Positions 1 through 7,657 of a DNA stretch of 12,011 nucleotides are shown here, piece by piece. The translations under genes and the position numbers were made by a program. How positions within the stretch are numbered: position 1 is the first letter of the stretch; every line of letters starts with the position of its first letter. The stretch comes from UBA12151 sp964600645 (GTDB lineage Bacteria > Patescibacteriota > Minisyncoccia > Moranbacterales > UBA9337). The stretch lies in NCBI GenBank assembly GCA_964600645.1, contig CAZRJL010000030.1:1-12011 (forward strand). The letters run 5' to 3'. The notes under the pieces were generated by a model. The model searched no databases, was not told where the DNA came from, and saw only the letters and a list, made by a program, of their open reading frames with translations.

Positions 1-501
1 GTTCAATACTTCTCCGTAATACCACGATATTTTATCTTTGGGAGCGTTGAAGTTTTTCCAAAGTTCCTCGCCTTGATTTTTATAAGCAGCCAGCATCGCT
101 TTAAGATTATGGATTTTATCCGCACAACTTACGAGCAGTGCTTCTTGGCTGTCAGTTTTTAGATTGGCAATATATTTCTCTTTTCTTTCCTGCCAACTGA
201 TTTTTTCTTTTTCCTGACTATCATTAGGGTCTTTATCCTCAGAAACCTCCTGAACAATTTTACATACTCTTTCTCCAAAGTCGTTTCTTAGGTCTTCCTT
301 AGTATATTCCGGAACGTCTTCCAAAACGTCATGAAGCAATCCTGCCACAATTACATCTTCATCGTCCGTATAATTGCTCAAAATAAAAGCCACTGAGTAG
401 GGATGAATAATGTAAGGCAAGCCATCACCTTTTCTCTTTTGGTCTTTATGAAGCACGCTGGCTCCGATAATGGCTTTTTGAATTTTAGGAGTAAGGTTCA
501 T
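1..501 (-). CDS. HD-domain hydrolase, RelA/SpoT (Mesh1)-like, 3' end cut by window edge
   Basis: The frame is open from an ATG at 499-501 to the left edge, giving 167 residues without a stop. Residues seen: H33 in IIHPYSVA, the metal-binding H57-D58 in AGLLHDVLED, and D128 in CADKIHNL. These match the order HP..VA, LLHDv.ED and LADR.HN of the hydrolase half of RelA/SpoT proteins and of stand-alone Mesh1-type enzymes, which remove the 3'-pyrophosphate of (p)ppGpp using Mn2+. No synthetase domain is visible in the part present. The substrate here is inference; other HD_4 proteins have unknown substrates. The gene follows the AAA+ gene on the same strand after 54 nt, a wider gap than others in the cluster, so it may be a separate unit. 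The leader has no Shine-Dalgarno sequence. Confidence 0.85.
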   Translation of the reverse strand, partial: MNLTPKIQKAIIGASVLHKDQKRKGDGLPYIIHPYSVAFILSNYTDDEDVIVAGLLHDVLEDVPEYTKEDLRNDFGERVCKIVQEVSEDKDPNDSQEKEKISWQERKEKYIANLKTDSQEALLVSCADKIHNLKAMLAAYKNQGEELWKNFNAPKDKISWYYGEVLN

Positions 502-555
502 ATCTTCACTTAGTTTTTTTTATTTATAGCTTGCAATTTTACCCGATTCTTCCAG

Positions 556-1635
556 TTACTGCCTTTCCATATCGGCAAATTGTTCGTAATATTGAATTTC
601 TTCAAGAGAAATTGAAGGGCTAAACTTCTTTATCGAATCAGCAAGCATCTTTTCATCAACCATGCTTTTATTATCGGCCACAGCCATACGAGCGGCCTGG
701 GTAACTATAAGTTCAATGTCTGATCCTACATAATTCTCTGACTGTTTGGCGAGCTTTTCAAAATCGATATCTTTGTCATATGGCCTGCCGGAAAGGCAAA
801 TTTTAAACATGTCTCTTCGCGCTTCTAAATCAGGAGGTCCGATATAAATTCTTTTATCCATCCTGCCTGAACGAAGTATAGCCGTATCAATCATATGCGG
901 TCTGTTCGTAGCTCCTACAACGAGAATCTTATTCTGTCCGGCATTATTAAGTTGAAGCAAAAATTCGTTTATCTCTTCTTTCTTAATATCGGCGGAAGCT
1001 GTAAGCTCTTCTCTTCTCGGCACAAGTCCCTCGATCTCATCGATAAAGACAATCGACGGAGCTTGAAGTTTTGCCATTTCAAAAACTTTGCCGATATTGC
1101 CCACAGCGCCGTGAACAAACGAGGTGGCCACAGATGACGGATTCATCTCGATAAAATTATAGCCGAGCTCTTCAGCCAGTTTTTTTACAATAAATGTTTT
1201 TCCGCATCCCGGCGGTCCGAAAAGCAATATGCCGTTCGGAATACTCAGCTTAAATTTCTGGTATTTTTCAGGATTCGATAACGGTTCGATAACCTCATTG
1301 ATCAACAAGTTCTTCAAATGCTTCATTCCTGCGACACAATCAAAACCGCGCAAAACGGTAAGGTCATCTATTATATCTCCGATCTTTTCATTCGCATGCT
1401 TGTCGGTAATAACGCCAAGATATTTTCTGCCTTCACTGCTGATAACAATAAGCTCATACTTCTTTGCGCGATCTACAACTTCATCGGGTTTAATATTGGT
1501 AAAAAGATAAAGAAATTTATCGTTAGATAGCAGATAAACTTCCGTAAAGAAAATACGCTCGACTCTCGATTTTACGGTAAGATCTTTTTCTATTTTGAAT
1601 CCATTATAAAGGATTGGTTTTGTGGGTGTTGCCAT
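556..1635 (-). CDS. AAA+ ATPase, Cdc48/FtsH/PAN-type, single ring domain
   Basis: This 359-residue protein has an unassigned N-terminal domain (about 1-95) and one classical AAA module (about 98-340). Visible motifs: Walker A GPPGCGKT (140-147), Walker B IVFIDE (195-200), sensor 1 N244 in GATNRP, arginine fingers R255 and R258 in ILRSGRMD, and GSD (304-306) at the sensor 2 position. All catalytic residues are present, so it should hydrolyse ATP, probably as a hexamer that unfolds or remodels proteins. There is no protease domain, membrane segment or second ring. The first pore loop reads FVHG (173-176) rather than the usual aromatic-hydrophobic-Gly. It is the last gene of the tight chaperone cluster, 12 nt after the RDD gene, which suggests it works with the Hsp70. 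The partner protein or protease is unknown. Confidence 0.9.
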   Translation of the reverse strand: MATPTKPILYNGFKIEKDLTVKSRVERIFFTEVYLLSNDKFLYLFTNIKPDEVVDRAKKYELIVISSEGRKYLGVITDKHANEKIGDIIDDLTVLRGFDCVAGMKHLKNLLINEVIEPLSNPEKYQKFKLSIPNGILLFGPPGCGKTFIVKKLAEELGYNFIEMNPSSVATSFVHGAVGNIGKVFEMAKLQAPSIVFIDEIEGLVPRREELTASADIKKEEINEFLLQLNNAGQNKILVVGATNRPHMIDTAILRSGRMDKRIYIGPPDLEARRDMFKICLSGRPYDKDIDFEKLAKQSENYVGSDIELIVTQAARMAVADNKSMVDEKMLADSIKKFSPSISLEEIQYYEQFADMERQ

Positions 1636-1647
1636 AACTATTGCTAA

Positions 1648-2265
1648 TTAATTTTGACCGGCGGCCAAAAAAATAAAAAATATTATAAAAATAAAAATAG
1701 CCGCGATTGATCGGATAATGCCAACTTTGCCATGCGAGACAGTAAAATTTCCCTCACGATCCCAGGAAGTAATGCCCTCATTTTTTAAACGATTATGTGC
1801 AGATATAAGCGTGAAGAGAGAAATAATTGGAATCCCGATACCCAACCCCCTGAACCAAACGGCGAAGCTTCGGTTGAGTGCACTGGAAAAATCAATTTTT
1901 TCACCTGAACCGTTAAGTTTAATTTTAAGAAGCCACTTTCCTGGTGTCGTTCCCCAAGAACTCAATAGCGTTGCCTCCGCAAAAACCCATGCGAATAAAA
2001 TCAAAACGGTTAAAAACATATCTGATGAATCCAGTGCCGAGGGCATAAAGATCCCTAAAAAAAGACCGAAAGCGATAGAGAAAATAACGATATCCAGGTA
2101 ACGCGCCCAATACCTGACCCATGGACGAATTGCCGGAATTGTATCATATTTTTCCTGAGCGACAGATGTGCTTTTAGGCATATCAGATGGCTTCTCGGCA
2201 ATACGTGTCGGCTCTTTTTTATCCAAAAACTCGAGGTCGATATTCAGTTTTTCTTGTTCTTCCAT
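1648..2265 (-). CDS. RDD-family membrane protein with cytoplasmic docking-like N terminus
   Basis: This 205-residue protein has an N-terminal tail of about 45 residues and then four likely membrane helices (about 57-75, 84-103, 140-156, 182-202). RDD hallmarks are visible: R54 and D57 in WARYLD at the start of helix 1, TTPGKWLL (106-113) after helix 2, and D169 in SWDREG. The function of RDD proteins is mostly unknown; some have been linked to ion transport. The tail holds IDLEFLDKKEP (9-19) followed by R21, A23 and K25-P26, which reappears almost unchanged in the gene just upstream. The gene lies 9 nt after that gene and 12 nt before the AAA+ gene, so all three are probably co-transcribed. 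It has no Shine-Dalgarno sequence. The family call is firm; the role in the cluster is inference. Confidence 0.85.
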   Translation of the reverse strand: MEEQEKLNIDLEFLDKKEPTRIAEKPSDMPKSTSVAQEKYDTIPAIRPWVRYWARYLDIVIFSIAFGLFLGIFMPSALDSSDMFLTVLILFAWVFAEATLLSSWGTTPGKWLLKIKLNGSGEKIDFSSALNRSFAVWFRGLGIGIPIISLFTLISAHNRLKNEGITSWDREGNFTVSHGKVGIIRSIAAIFIFIIFFIFLAAGQN

Positions 2266-2274
2266 AATTTAAAA

Positions 2275-2889
2275 TTATCGTTTTGTACAATTTGTCTGTA
2301 AAAAATTATTATAAGAATCGACTTGTGCATTGTATTGGTCGAGTTTTGTTTCATAAGACTGACTATCCCTCTTGAATGCTTCCAGCTTAGCATTATGCTC
2401 ATTTATCTGCCTGTTGTAACTATTAACGGAATACTGGCTTGTTTCATCGACGTAAGCGCTGTCTATATCATTTGAAGATCTTTCAAGAGATGTGGCTCTT
2501 GCATCAAGAATCTGCTGTTCGGAATCAAGTTGTTGTTTTGTAAATGAAGCCGGTTTAAGCGAATCTGCCTTACTCGCATTATAAGATGAACAGCTATACT
2601 CTCCGACAGAAACGGTATCGTTATTATTTTGAACCTGCTCCGTTGAAACGGATGATCCGGTTGAGCTTGTGCTTGTACTCGAATTATCACCGGAATATAT
2701 TATCCAGACAAAAAATAAAACGACACCTCCGATTATTAAAATATTTTTCCAGTTATATTTATTTCCGCTTGATACCGGAGTACCCGAAGAATTTCCCGTG
2801 TAAGCATCCGGTTTGGGCGCGACCCTGAGTGGCTCCTTTCTATCCAGGAATTCCAGATCGATATCAATATGATCATTTTTATCTTTCAT
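2275..2889 (-). CDS. Single-pass membrane protein with shared N-terminal motif and external coiled coil
   Basis: I do not recognise a named family. The 204 residues divide into a cytoplasmic tail (1-46) with IDLEFLDRKEP (10-20) followed by R22, A24 and K26-P27; one membrane helix (about 49-66); a Ser/Thr-rich linker (69-84); and a helical region rich in Gln, Asn, Ser and Tyr (about 115-198) that looks like a coiled-coil hairpin. Lysines before the helix and an acidic residue after it predict N-terminus inside. Only two cysteines occur, C100 and C201, flanking the helical region, so they could form a disulfide closing it. The gene sits 9 nt after the J-like gene and 9 nt before the RDD gene. 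The reading frame, codon bias and operon position make it a secure gene. Confidence 0.8.
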   Translation of the reverse strand: MKDKNDHIDIDLEFLDRKEPLRVAPKPDAYTGNSSGTPVSSGNKYNWKNILIIGGVVLFFVWIIYSGDNSSTSTSSTGSSVSTEQVQNNNDTVSVGEYSCSSYNASKADSLKPASFTKQQLDSEQQILDARATSLERSSNDIDSAYVDETSQYSVNSYNRQINEHNAKLEAFKRDSQSYETKLDQYNAQVDSYNNFLQTNCTKR

Positions 2890-2898
2890 ATGCTTATT

Positions 2899-4539
2899 TT
2901 ATATTCTGTTATAGCAAGCTTGCACGAGCTCGGGCAAGATAACGGAGTTTGAAACCGACATCGGAATGGAAGCGAATTGATCGCTCTTTCCATCCTTGTC
3001 TTTCCATAGGATTACCTGACCCTGATGAAGTTTTGGAATATAGATCATGTCTGTCCAATAAACCGTCAGCTTTTCATTTTTACCGAATAATTTAAACTTC
3101 ATTTTCGAATACCCTTCTCGCGTGAATTCTACCTCGCCAATTTTTACGGACTCTCCCCGATCAAAAATTTGATCAACAATCCTTTTTACAATAAGCGGTT
3201 CAATCAAATTGGCCGTAAGTCCGACCAGCTTTACCCAGATATCTTTTTGGTTGCTTTCTTCCCTGCTCGCGGAGAGAGACAATGAAATATTTTCCTTTTC
3301 TGAAATGACCGACCATCTGTATGCGTATGAAGTTGAAACCGGTACGCCGTAAGCTCTTGTGGTAGTCGCAGATGAATCAAAAGAAATACTCAAGACATCT
3401 TTGAAAAAAATTCTTTTGTTTTTATGTTCAAGAAAGTTATTTTTAAAAATAACCGTGCTGCTCCTGAATGTCCCCGGAATTTCTATGACAAGAGAGTTTT
3501 CAGCGTCATCGGAAATATTCTTTTTAATTTGTTCAAGTTCGCTCCTGAGTTTGCTTTTTAAGCTTTCGGTACCGGCAAGTTTAATAGCAACTTCTAAAAG
3601 CCCCTGCGATTTATCAAGCTCGCTCAAATTATTATGCAAGTCCAGTACGATAGATCGCAAAGCGTTTGCCGATCTATCCCGCATTATTTTAGTCTGACTG
3701 TCGTTAAAAAGCCCGAGATCGATCAATTTGTTCAATTCCTGCTGCACGGTAGCAACCATCCGCTTAATTGTTTCAGATTCTCCCTTGTCAAACGTACCAT
3801 CTTTACTCACTTCCATTTTTTCAAGACCTTCGACAGCCTGATTGATTGCCTGATATGCCGGTCTCAAAACACTCTTCTCGATCTTCTCGCCTTTTCCGGA
3901 AAAAATCTTCCGGAATTCATTTATATATCCGCTGTTATTATGGATATGATGCAGTTCCGTATATATGTCGGATAAATATTCCACCGCATGCTTTCTGAAA
4001 TCCGAAATAATATCTTCGCTGGCGGTCTGCTCGTCGTGGAGCTTATAAACCTTGGAAAAAGAATTCCAGAACTTATCAGAATCAATCAGTTCTTTCCATA
4101 TGGCGATAGAGCTTCGCAAATAGTCCTCGTTATCCTCGACTGATAATGCAAGACAATATAAAATGGCAAGATTTTTTTTATAGAAAAAGGCTTTCGTGCT
4201 TTGACCTTCGGACGCATTTTGCCAAATTCGAATGGCATTCATGTAATCTTTAAGTTTAAACAGATCCAGAACCTGCTCGTCTATACTGTCCGCTATCTGA
4301 AACCAGAAAAAATATTCTCTGATACGTTTTTTGGGAGCTTGGAGTCGTTGCAGAGCATCTTTTACCAAATCCTCGGTCCGAAAATTTTCAAACAATCCTA
4401 TATCCAAATCGTAGTCGGGAATATCATCAACCTTCAAATGATTGATGATTTCCTTGGAACGCTTAAAAATATCCTTCTCGCTTGAAGAAGTATCCAGCCC
4501 AAGTATATGATAGGCATTGTTTCTGAGTGTAAGTGACAT
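2899..4539 (-). CDS. J-like protein lacking HPD, with helical middle and C-terminal PH-like beta domains
   Basis: The N terminus (1-80) resembles a J domain. AYHILGLD (9-16) matches the start of helix I to II, a helix follows (21-36), and ALQRLQAPKKRIREYFFWF (62-80) resembles helices III and IV of J-like proteins found beside bacterial Hsp70s. The HPD tripeptide that triggers Hsp70 ATPase is absent; the loop reads KVDDIPDYD (36-44). Residues 85-345 are helical, possibly TPR-like then coiled coil. Residues 350-460 and 465-546 are beta-rich and look like tandem PH/GRAM-like folds; that fold call is inference. There is no membrane helix. It lies 4 nt after the Hsp70 stop, so it is probably an Hsp70 partner or adaptor rather than a classical activating J protein. 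Total length is 546 residues, with no Gly/Phe or zinc-finger regions as in DnaJ. Confidence 0.7.
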   Translation of the reverse strand: MSLTLRNNAYHILGLDTSSSEKDIFKRSKEIINHLKVDDIPDYDLDIGLFENFRTEDLVKDALQRLQAPKKRIREYFFWFQIADSIDEQVLDLFKLKDYMNAIRIWQNASEGQSTKAFFYKKNLAILYCLALSVEDNEDYLRSSIAIWKELIDSDKFWNSFSKVYKLHDEQTASEDIISDFRKHAVEYLSDIYTELHHIHNNSGYINEFRKIFSGKGEKIEKSVLRPAYQAINQAVEGLEKMEVSKDGTFDKGESETIKRMVATVQQELNKLIDLGLFNDSQTKIMRDRSANALRSIVLDLHNNLSELDKSQGLLEVAIKLAGTESLKSKLRSELEQIKKNISDDAENSLVIEIPGTFRSSTVIFKNNFLEHKNKRIFFKDVLSISFDSSATTTRAYGVPVSTSYAYRWSVISEKENISLSLSASREESNQKDIWVKLVGLTANLIEPLIVKRIVDQIFDRGESVKIGEVEFTREGYSKMKFKLFGKNEKLTVYWTDMIYIPKLHQGQVILWKDKDGKSDQFASIPMSVSNSVILPELVQACYNRI

Positions 4540-4543
4540 ATAT

Positions 4544-7057
4544 TTATCGCATAATACCCGAGAGGTTATTTCTCATTGTTTCCTGCTCATCGGACGGAAG
4601 CAGTAATAATAAATTATGAACGCAACGCTTTAGCTCATCGACATCGCCAAGTTCTATCGCGCGCCTGCCTTTTTCCGAGTAATAGCCCGCCTCTTTTTCA
4701 TTGATGAATTTTTTGTTTCCATCAACAATTTGGCGGAATTGCCATACCCATGTTGCAGGATTGGAAAACAAAGCCTTGCCACCAAGCTCCTTAATTTGCT
4801 CGTTTACCCGAATCAAAAGAGGTTTATCGTTTTCCGTTATGGCTTTTTCTCCCTCTTCTTTCATTTTATTTAGATGCTCTTCGTGCTGAACCTTATCCTT
4901 ATCTTCACCAAGTTCGAGAATTATTTTTTCCGTGGTTTCCGCACTTTCTTTGAACTCGTTGATCAATTGAGGCATTTCTTTTTCCTTTTCAAGCCGATCA
5001 ATAGCCATTTTTAAATCCTTCAATTGCTTATTTGCCTTACGCTTTTCATCTTCGTCTAAATGAGCATTTCTTAAACTGCCGGCCACCGAGTTGATTGTAT
5101 TGTTAAGCTTGTTTTTTTCCTCGACAGAACAATTTTCCGAAACTGACTGAGCTCTTTCTTCCTGCATTTTGAATTCATATTCGATATTTTTGACTTCCAA
5201 TGTTTCATCCTGCGCCGTAGAACGAGCCTTAAGAAGAAGATCAATCAAGGAAATATAAGCGGTCACAAAAACTTCCCGCGATTCATTCATCTCGACGGTC
5301 AATTCCAGGGGTGTTCCCTCCGGCAAATCATACGGCAAGTCCTTGCCATTGATACCAAGCTCGCAAAGGTACGTATTACGATCGGGAATTTCCGACTCCC
5401 CTTCAACCAGAGTAATGTCCAACTTATTCTCTTCGCCCTTTTTCAGCTTTCTTGAAGTTTTATAATCAGTCAAGACTTTCTTGATGGGAAGTATGGAACC
5501 TTTGTCGAAAATTCTTTCGCAAACATTTGCCGCAATATTTCGAACATGATCTCTTTTGGCCACAATTACGCCGACCGAGTGAGGCAACGGCGCGCCGGAT
5601 ACCGACAAACCGTGAGTGATAATGAACGAATCGTGATCGATTGGAATGGAATTGCCATCTTTGTCAAAAAGATAAATCCAAAAAGTGTTCGGCTTGTTGG
5701 GTTCTACGGCTACAGTGTCGAAAAATTTACCGTTTTTTAGTCTAATCTTCGAACCACTATAAAAACCGCTGTCCGATTGAATTTGAATATAAAAATCATC
5801 CTCTATATTTTCAAGCCCCTCTATGACACCACTGACTGTTTCCTCCGTATCTGAAGTCATGGTTTCATAATTCAGAGTGATGGACCGCGCACCTTTTTCA
5901 GTTTCACTACTGTCAATTTCCAGAAGTTCCTTCGGTATTTTTTGTCCGATCCCGAATATGCAAGCACCTTTCGCAACAACCGTAAGCGGATCAACCGAGG
6001 CATCGGTGGTTATTTTGAGCTCACTTTCAATTCTTTCTCTTATATAAGGAATCTGGGTGGGTCCGCCGACAAGTATCACCTTCGCGACAGAACTGCTCTT
6101 GATACCGGCATCCTTCAAAGTTTCGCTTGAAAGCTCTATAGTTCGATCGACTATCGGCCTTATCAGCTCTTCAAACTCTTTTCTGGAGAAATTAATGGTA
6201 ACGAATATCTCTTTGTTATCGTCATCCTTGCCGATATTTTCCACCACTATTGAAGTTTTTACATACTCGGAAAGTTCGATTTTGGCGGTCTCAGCAAGAA
6301 ATTTCAATTGAGAAAATACTCCACGGTATTTTTCATTACCCCGATTGAAATCCATTATTGCAAACTTCTCCAATATTTTGGGCACGATTATCTTGTCGAC
6401 AATCTCCAAATCAAAGTTCTTGCCTCCGAGAAAATTGTCGCCATTATGGCCAAGCACGGAGAGAGCCCTGTCTTTGGATGCAACCAATGCGACATCGAAT
6501 GTCCCGCCGCCGAAATCATAGATGAGCCAGTTCTCATTTTTGGTATTAGTAAATCCATAAGAAATAGCCGCGGCGATGGGCTCCTGCAACAATATGACGT
6601 GTTTAAACCCTGCCAGATTACCAGCTCGTTTGGTTGCCTCGGACTGCAACACCGAGAAGGCGGCCGGGACGGTAATCACGGCGGTTGCAGTATTAAAATC
6701 CGGGTATTTTCTTAAGATGTCCTCCTTCAGGCTCTTGAGAATCTCCGCCGATATTTCTTCCGGCCCCATTTTCACATCTGCTCTTTCAAAATGGAAAGTA
6801 TCCGAGGTGCCCATTAGTCTCTTAACTTCCGGTTTGTAATTTTTTATATCTTCTTCCGATGCGTGTTTATAAAAACTTTCGTAGGCCTTTTGTCCGACTA
6901 CTCTGTTCGTAGTCTTATCAAAACCGAATACGGACGGAGTATATTCCACGCCACCGGGTTTCTTTACGATTTCTATGTTGCCGTTATTGTTGATGGCGAC
7001 AGATGAGTTAGTCGTGCCGAGATCAATACCGATTTGAATATTTTGCTGATTGGCCAT
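4544..7057 (-). CDS. Divergent Hsp70-family chaperone, 837 residues, extra domain before the substrate-binding domain
   Basis: The ATPase domain (about 7-378) is complete: phosphate 1 loop IGIDLGTTNSSVA (9-21), K79 in VKRLMG (equivalent to DnaK K70), E159 in QEPIAAAISYG, phosphate 2 loop IYDFGGGTFD (179-188), and adenosine loop VILVGGPTQIP (328-338). DnaK would then have a VLLLD linker; here a degenerate ELLEID (378-382) is followed by about 100 residues of extra beta-rich sequence (about 390-488). A substrate-binding beta domain appears to follow (about 490-602, with LPHSVGV and later KLDITLVEGES). The rest (603-837) is charged helix, longer than the DnaK lid, with no EEVD or Gly-rich tail. 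It is about 200 residues longer than DnaK. Its neighbours are a GrpE-like gene 9 nt upstream and a J-like gene 4 nt downstream. It is probably a specialised Hsp70, not the housekeeping DnaK. Confidence 0.93.
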   Translation of the reverse strand: MANQQNIQIGIDLGTTNSSVAINNNGNIEIVKKPGGVEYTPSVFGFDKTTNRVVGQKAYESFYKHASEEDIKNYKPEVKRLMGTSDTFHFERADVKMGPEEISAEILKSLKEDILRKYPDFNTATAVITVPAAFSVLQSEATKRAGNLAGFKHVILLQEPIAAAISYGFTNTKNENWLIYDFGGGTFDVALVASKDRALSVLGHNGDNFLGGKNFDLEIVDKIIVPKILEKFAIMDFNRGNEKYRGVFSQLKFLAETAKIELSEYVKTSIVVENIGKDDDNKEIFVTINFSRKEFEELIRPIVDRTIELSSETLKDAGIKSSSVAKVILVGGPTQIPYIRERIESELKITTDASVDPLTVVAKGACIFGIGQKIPKELLEIDSSETEKGARSITLNYETMTSDTEETVSGVIEGLENIEDDFYIQIQSDSGFYSGSKIRLKNGKFFDTVAVEPNKPNTFWIYLFDKDGNSIPIDHDSFIITHGLSVSGAPLPHSVGVIVAKRDHVRNIAANVCERIFDKGSILPIKKVLTDYKTSRKLKKGEENKLDITLVEGESEIPDRNTYLCELGINGKDLPYDLPEGTPLELTVEMNESREVFVTAYISLIDLLLKARSTAQDETLEVKNIEYEFKMQEERAQSVSENCSVEEKNKLNNTINSVAGSLRNAHLDEDEKRKANKQLKDLKMAIDRLEKEKEMPQLINEFKESAETTEKIILELGEDKDKVQHEEHLNKMKEEGEKAITENDKPLLIRVNEQIKELGGKALFSNPATWVWQFRQIVDGNKKFINEKEAGYYSEKGRRAIELGDVDELKRCVHNLLLLLPSDEQETMRNNLSGIMR

Positions 7058-7066
7058 AATGATGAA

Positions 7067-7588
7067 TTAATTATTGCTAAGTAAAATTATTTTTGCCTTG
7101 CGAACTACCTGACCCTTGCACATAATCGTCGGCTCAACAGTTTCTTTCACCATAGGCTCGGTAAGGGATGGGTCTTTTTCGACAGACAAAACATCTAGGT
7201 TGAGTCCGTCATTATATTTTGTATTTTTATAATCCACAATTTCAATATCGTATTTTTCAAGATAGCGTCTCAACTTCTGTACGGAACTCTCCAAGCCTTT
7301 AAGCTGATTTTCCGGTAAATTTGAAGCGGATTTGATAATGCGCTGCTCCATGCGCCACACTTCCACCGCAAGATCGGTCAAATCGCTTACGCCGAGAGAC
7401 AGCTCAATAAACTTAGGCGCTACCGCAAATTTGATATCTTCCTTGATCTTGTTATAAATACCATCCAATTTTTTAGTGCTACTGCCTCTACTGACAAGCT
7501 TCATTAAAAAATAAAACAGGCATATCGAAACGATAGAAATAAACAGGAGCAGAATTATAATGACATTGTTGGCGATCAAAGGAATCAT
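7067..7588 (-). CDS. Membrane-tethered GrpE-like nucleotide exchange factor (putative)
   Basis: This 173-residue protein starts with a hydrophobic helix (about 8-30) followed by K30, R34, K39 and K40, which predicts a cytoplasmic C-terminal body. A helical stretch (40-112) leads into LRRYLEKYDIEIVDY (106-120) and a short beta region with NDGLNLDVLSV (126-136), VEPTIMCKGQVVRKAKIIL (151-169). The same order is found in GrpE, where a long helix, an LxKYGVE.ID segment and a compact beta wing ending in kGYxlnGrVLRpA.V bind the Hsp70 ATPase domain. The match is weak in identity, and I infer the family from pattern plus position directly before the Hsp70 gene (9 nt). GrpE is normally soluble and lacks a membrane anchor. 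It could instead be an unrelated anchored adaptor. Confidence 0.6.
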   Translation of the reverse strand: MIPLIANNVIIILLLFISIVSICLFYFLMKLVSRGSSTKKLDGIYNKIKEDIKFAVAPKFIELSLGVSDLTDLAVEVWRMEQRIIKSASNLPENQLKGLESSVQKLRRYLEKYDIEIVDYKNTKYNDGLNLDVLSVEKDPSLTEPMVKETVEPTIMCKGQVVRKAKIILLSNN

Positions 7589-7629
7589 AATATTTATCTT
7601 AAATTACTAATGGAATCCGTATATCGAAA

Positions 7630-7649
7630 CCGGAGCGTTTCAGCCCCGG
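7630..7649 (-). terminator. GC-rich intercistronic hairpin, weak terminator or attenuator
   Basis: On the minus strand CCGGGGC-TGAAAC-GCTCCGG forms a 7-bp stem with one G-U pair and a 6-nt loop, 8 nt after the TGA stop of the DUF4352-like gene. Only TTT and then CGATAT follow, so it is a poor intrinsic terminator. It would more likely reduce read-through or mark an mRNA end between the first gene and the Hsp70 genes. The 69-nt gap is the largest inside the cluster. Confidence 0.4.
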
Positions 7650-7657
7650 GTAAAGAT

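Noticed and set aside
502..555. Promoter with TATAAA -10 before the HD gene
   Set aside because: No acceptable -35 box lies 16-18 nt upstream, and the stretch is simply A-rich.
895..1530. Short plus-strand frames over the AAA+ gene
   Set aside because: They are antisense to a well-supported AAA+ domain and have no recognisable features.
1636..7080. Shared TTAGCAATA before the AAA+ and Hsp70 start codons as a regulatory motif
   Set aside because: Before the Hsp70 it overlaps the last codons of the GrpE-like gene (AGC AAT AAT TAA), and only two copies exist; chance in A/T-rich sequence is enough.
4544..7588. Housekeeping grpE-dnaK-dnaJ operon
   Set aside because: The Hsp70 is about 200 residues too long with a degenerate linker, the J-like protein lacks HPD and zinc fingers, and the GrpE-like protein has a membrane anchor.
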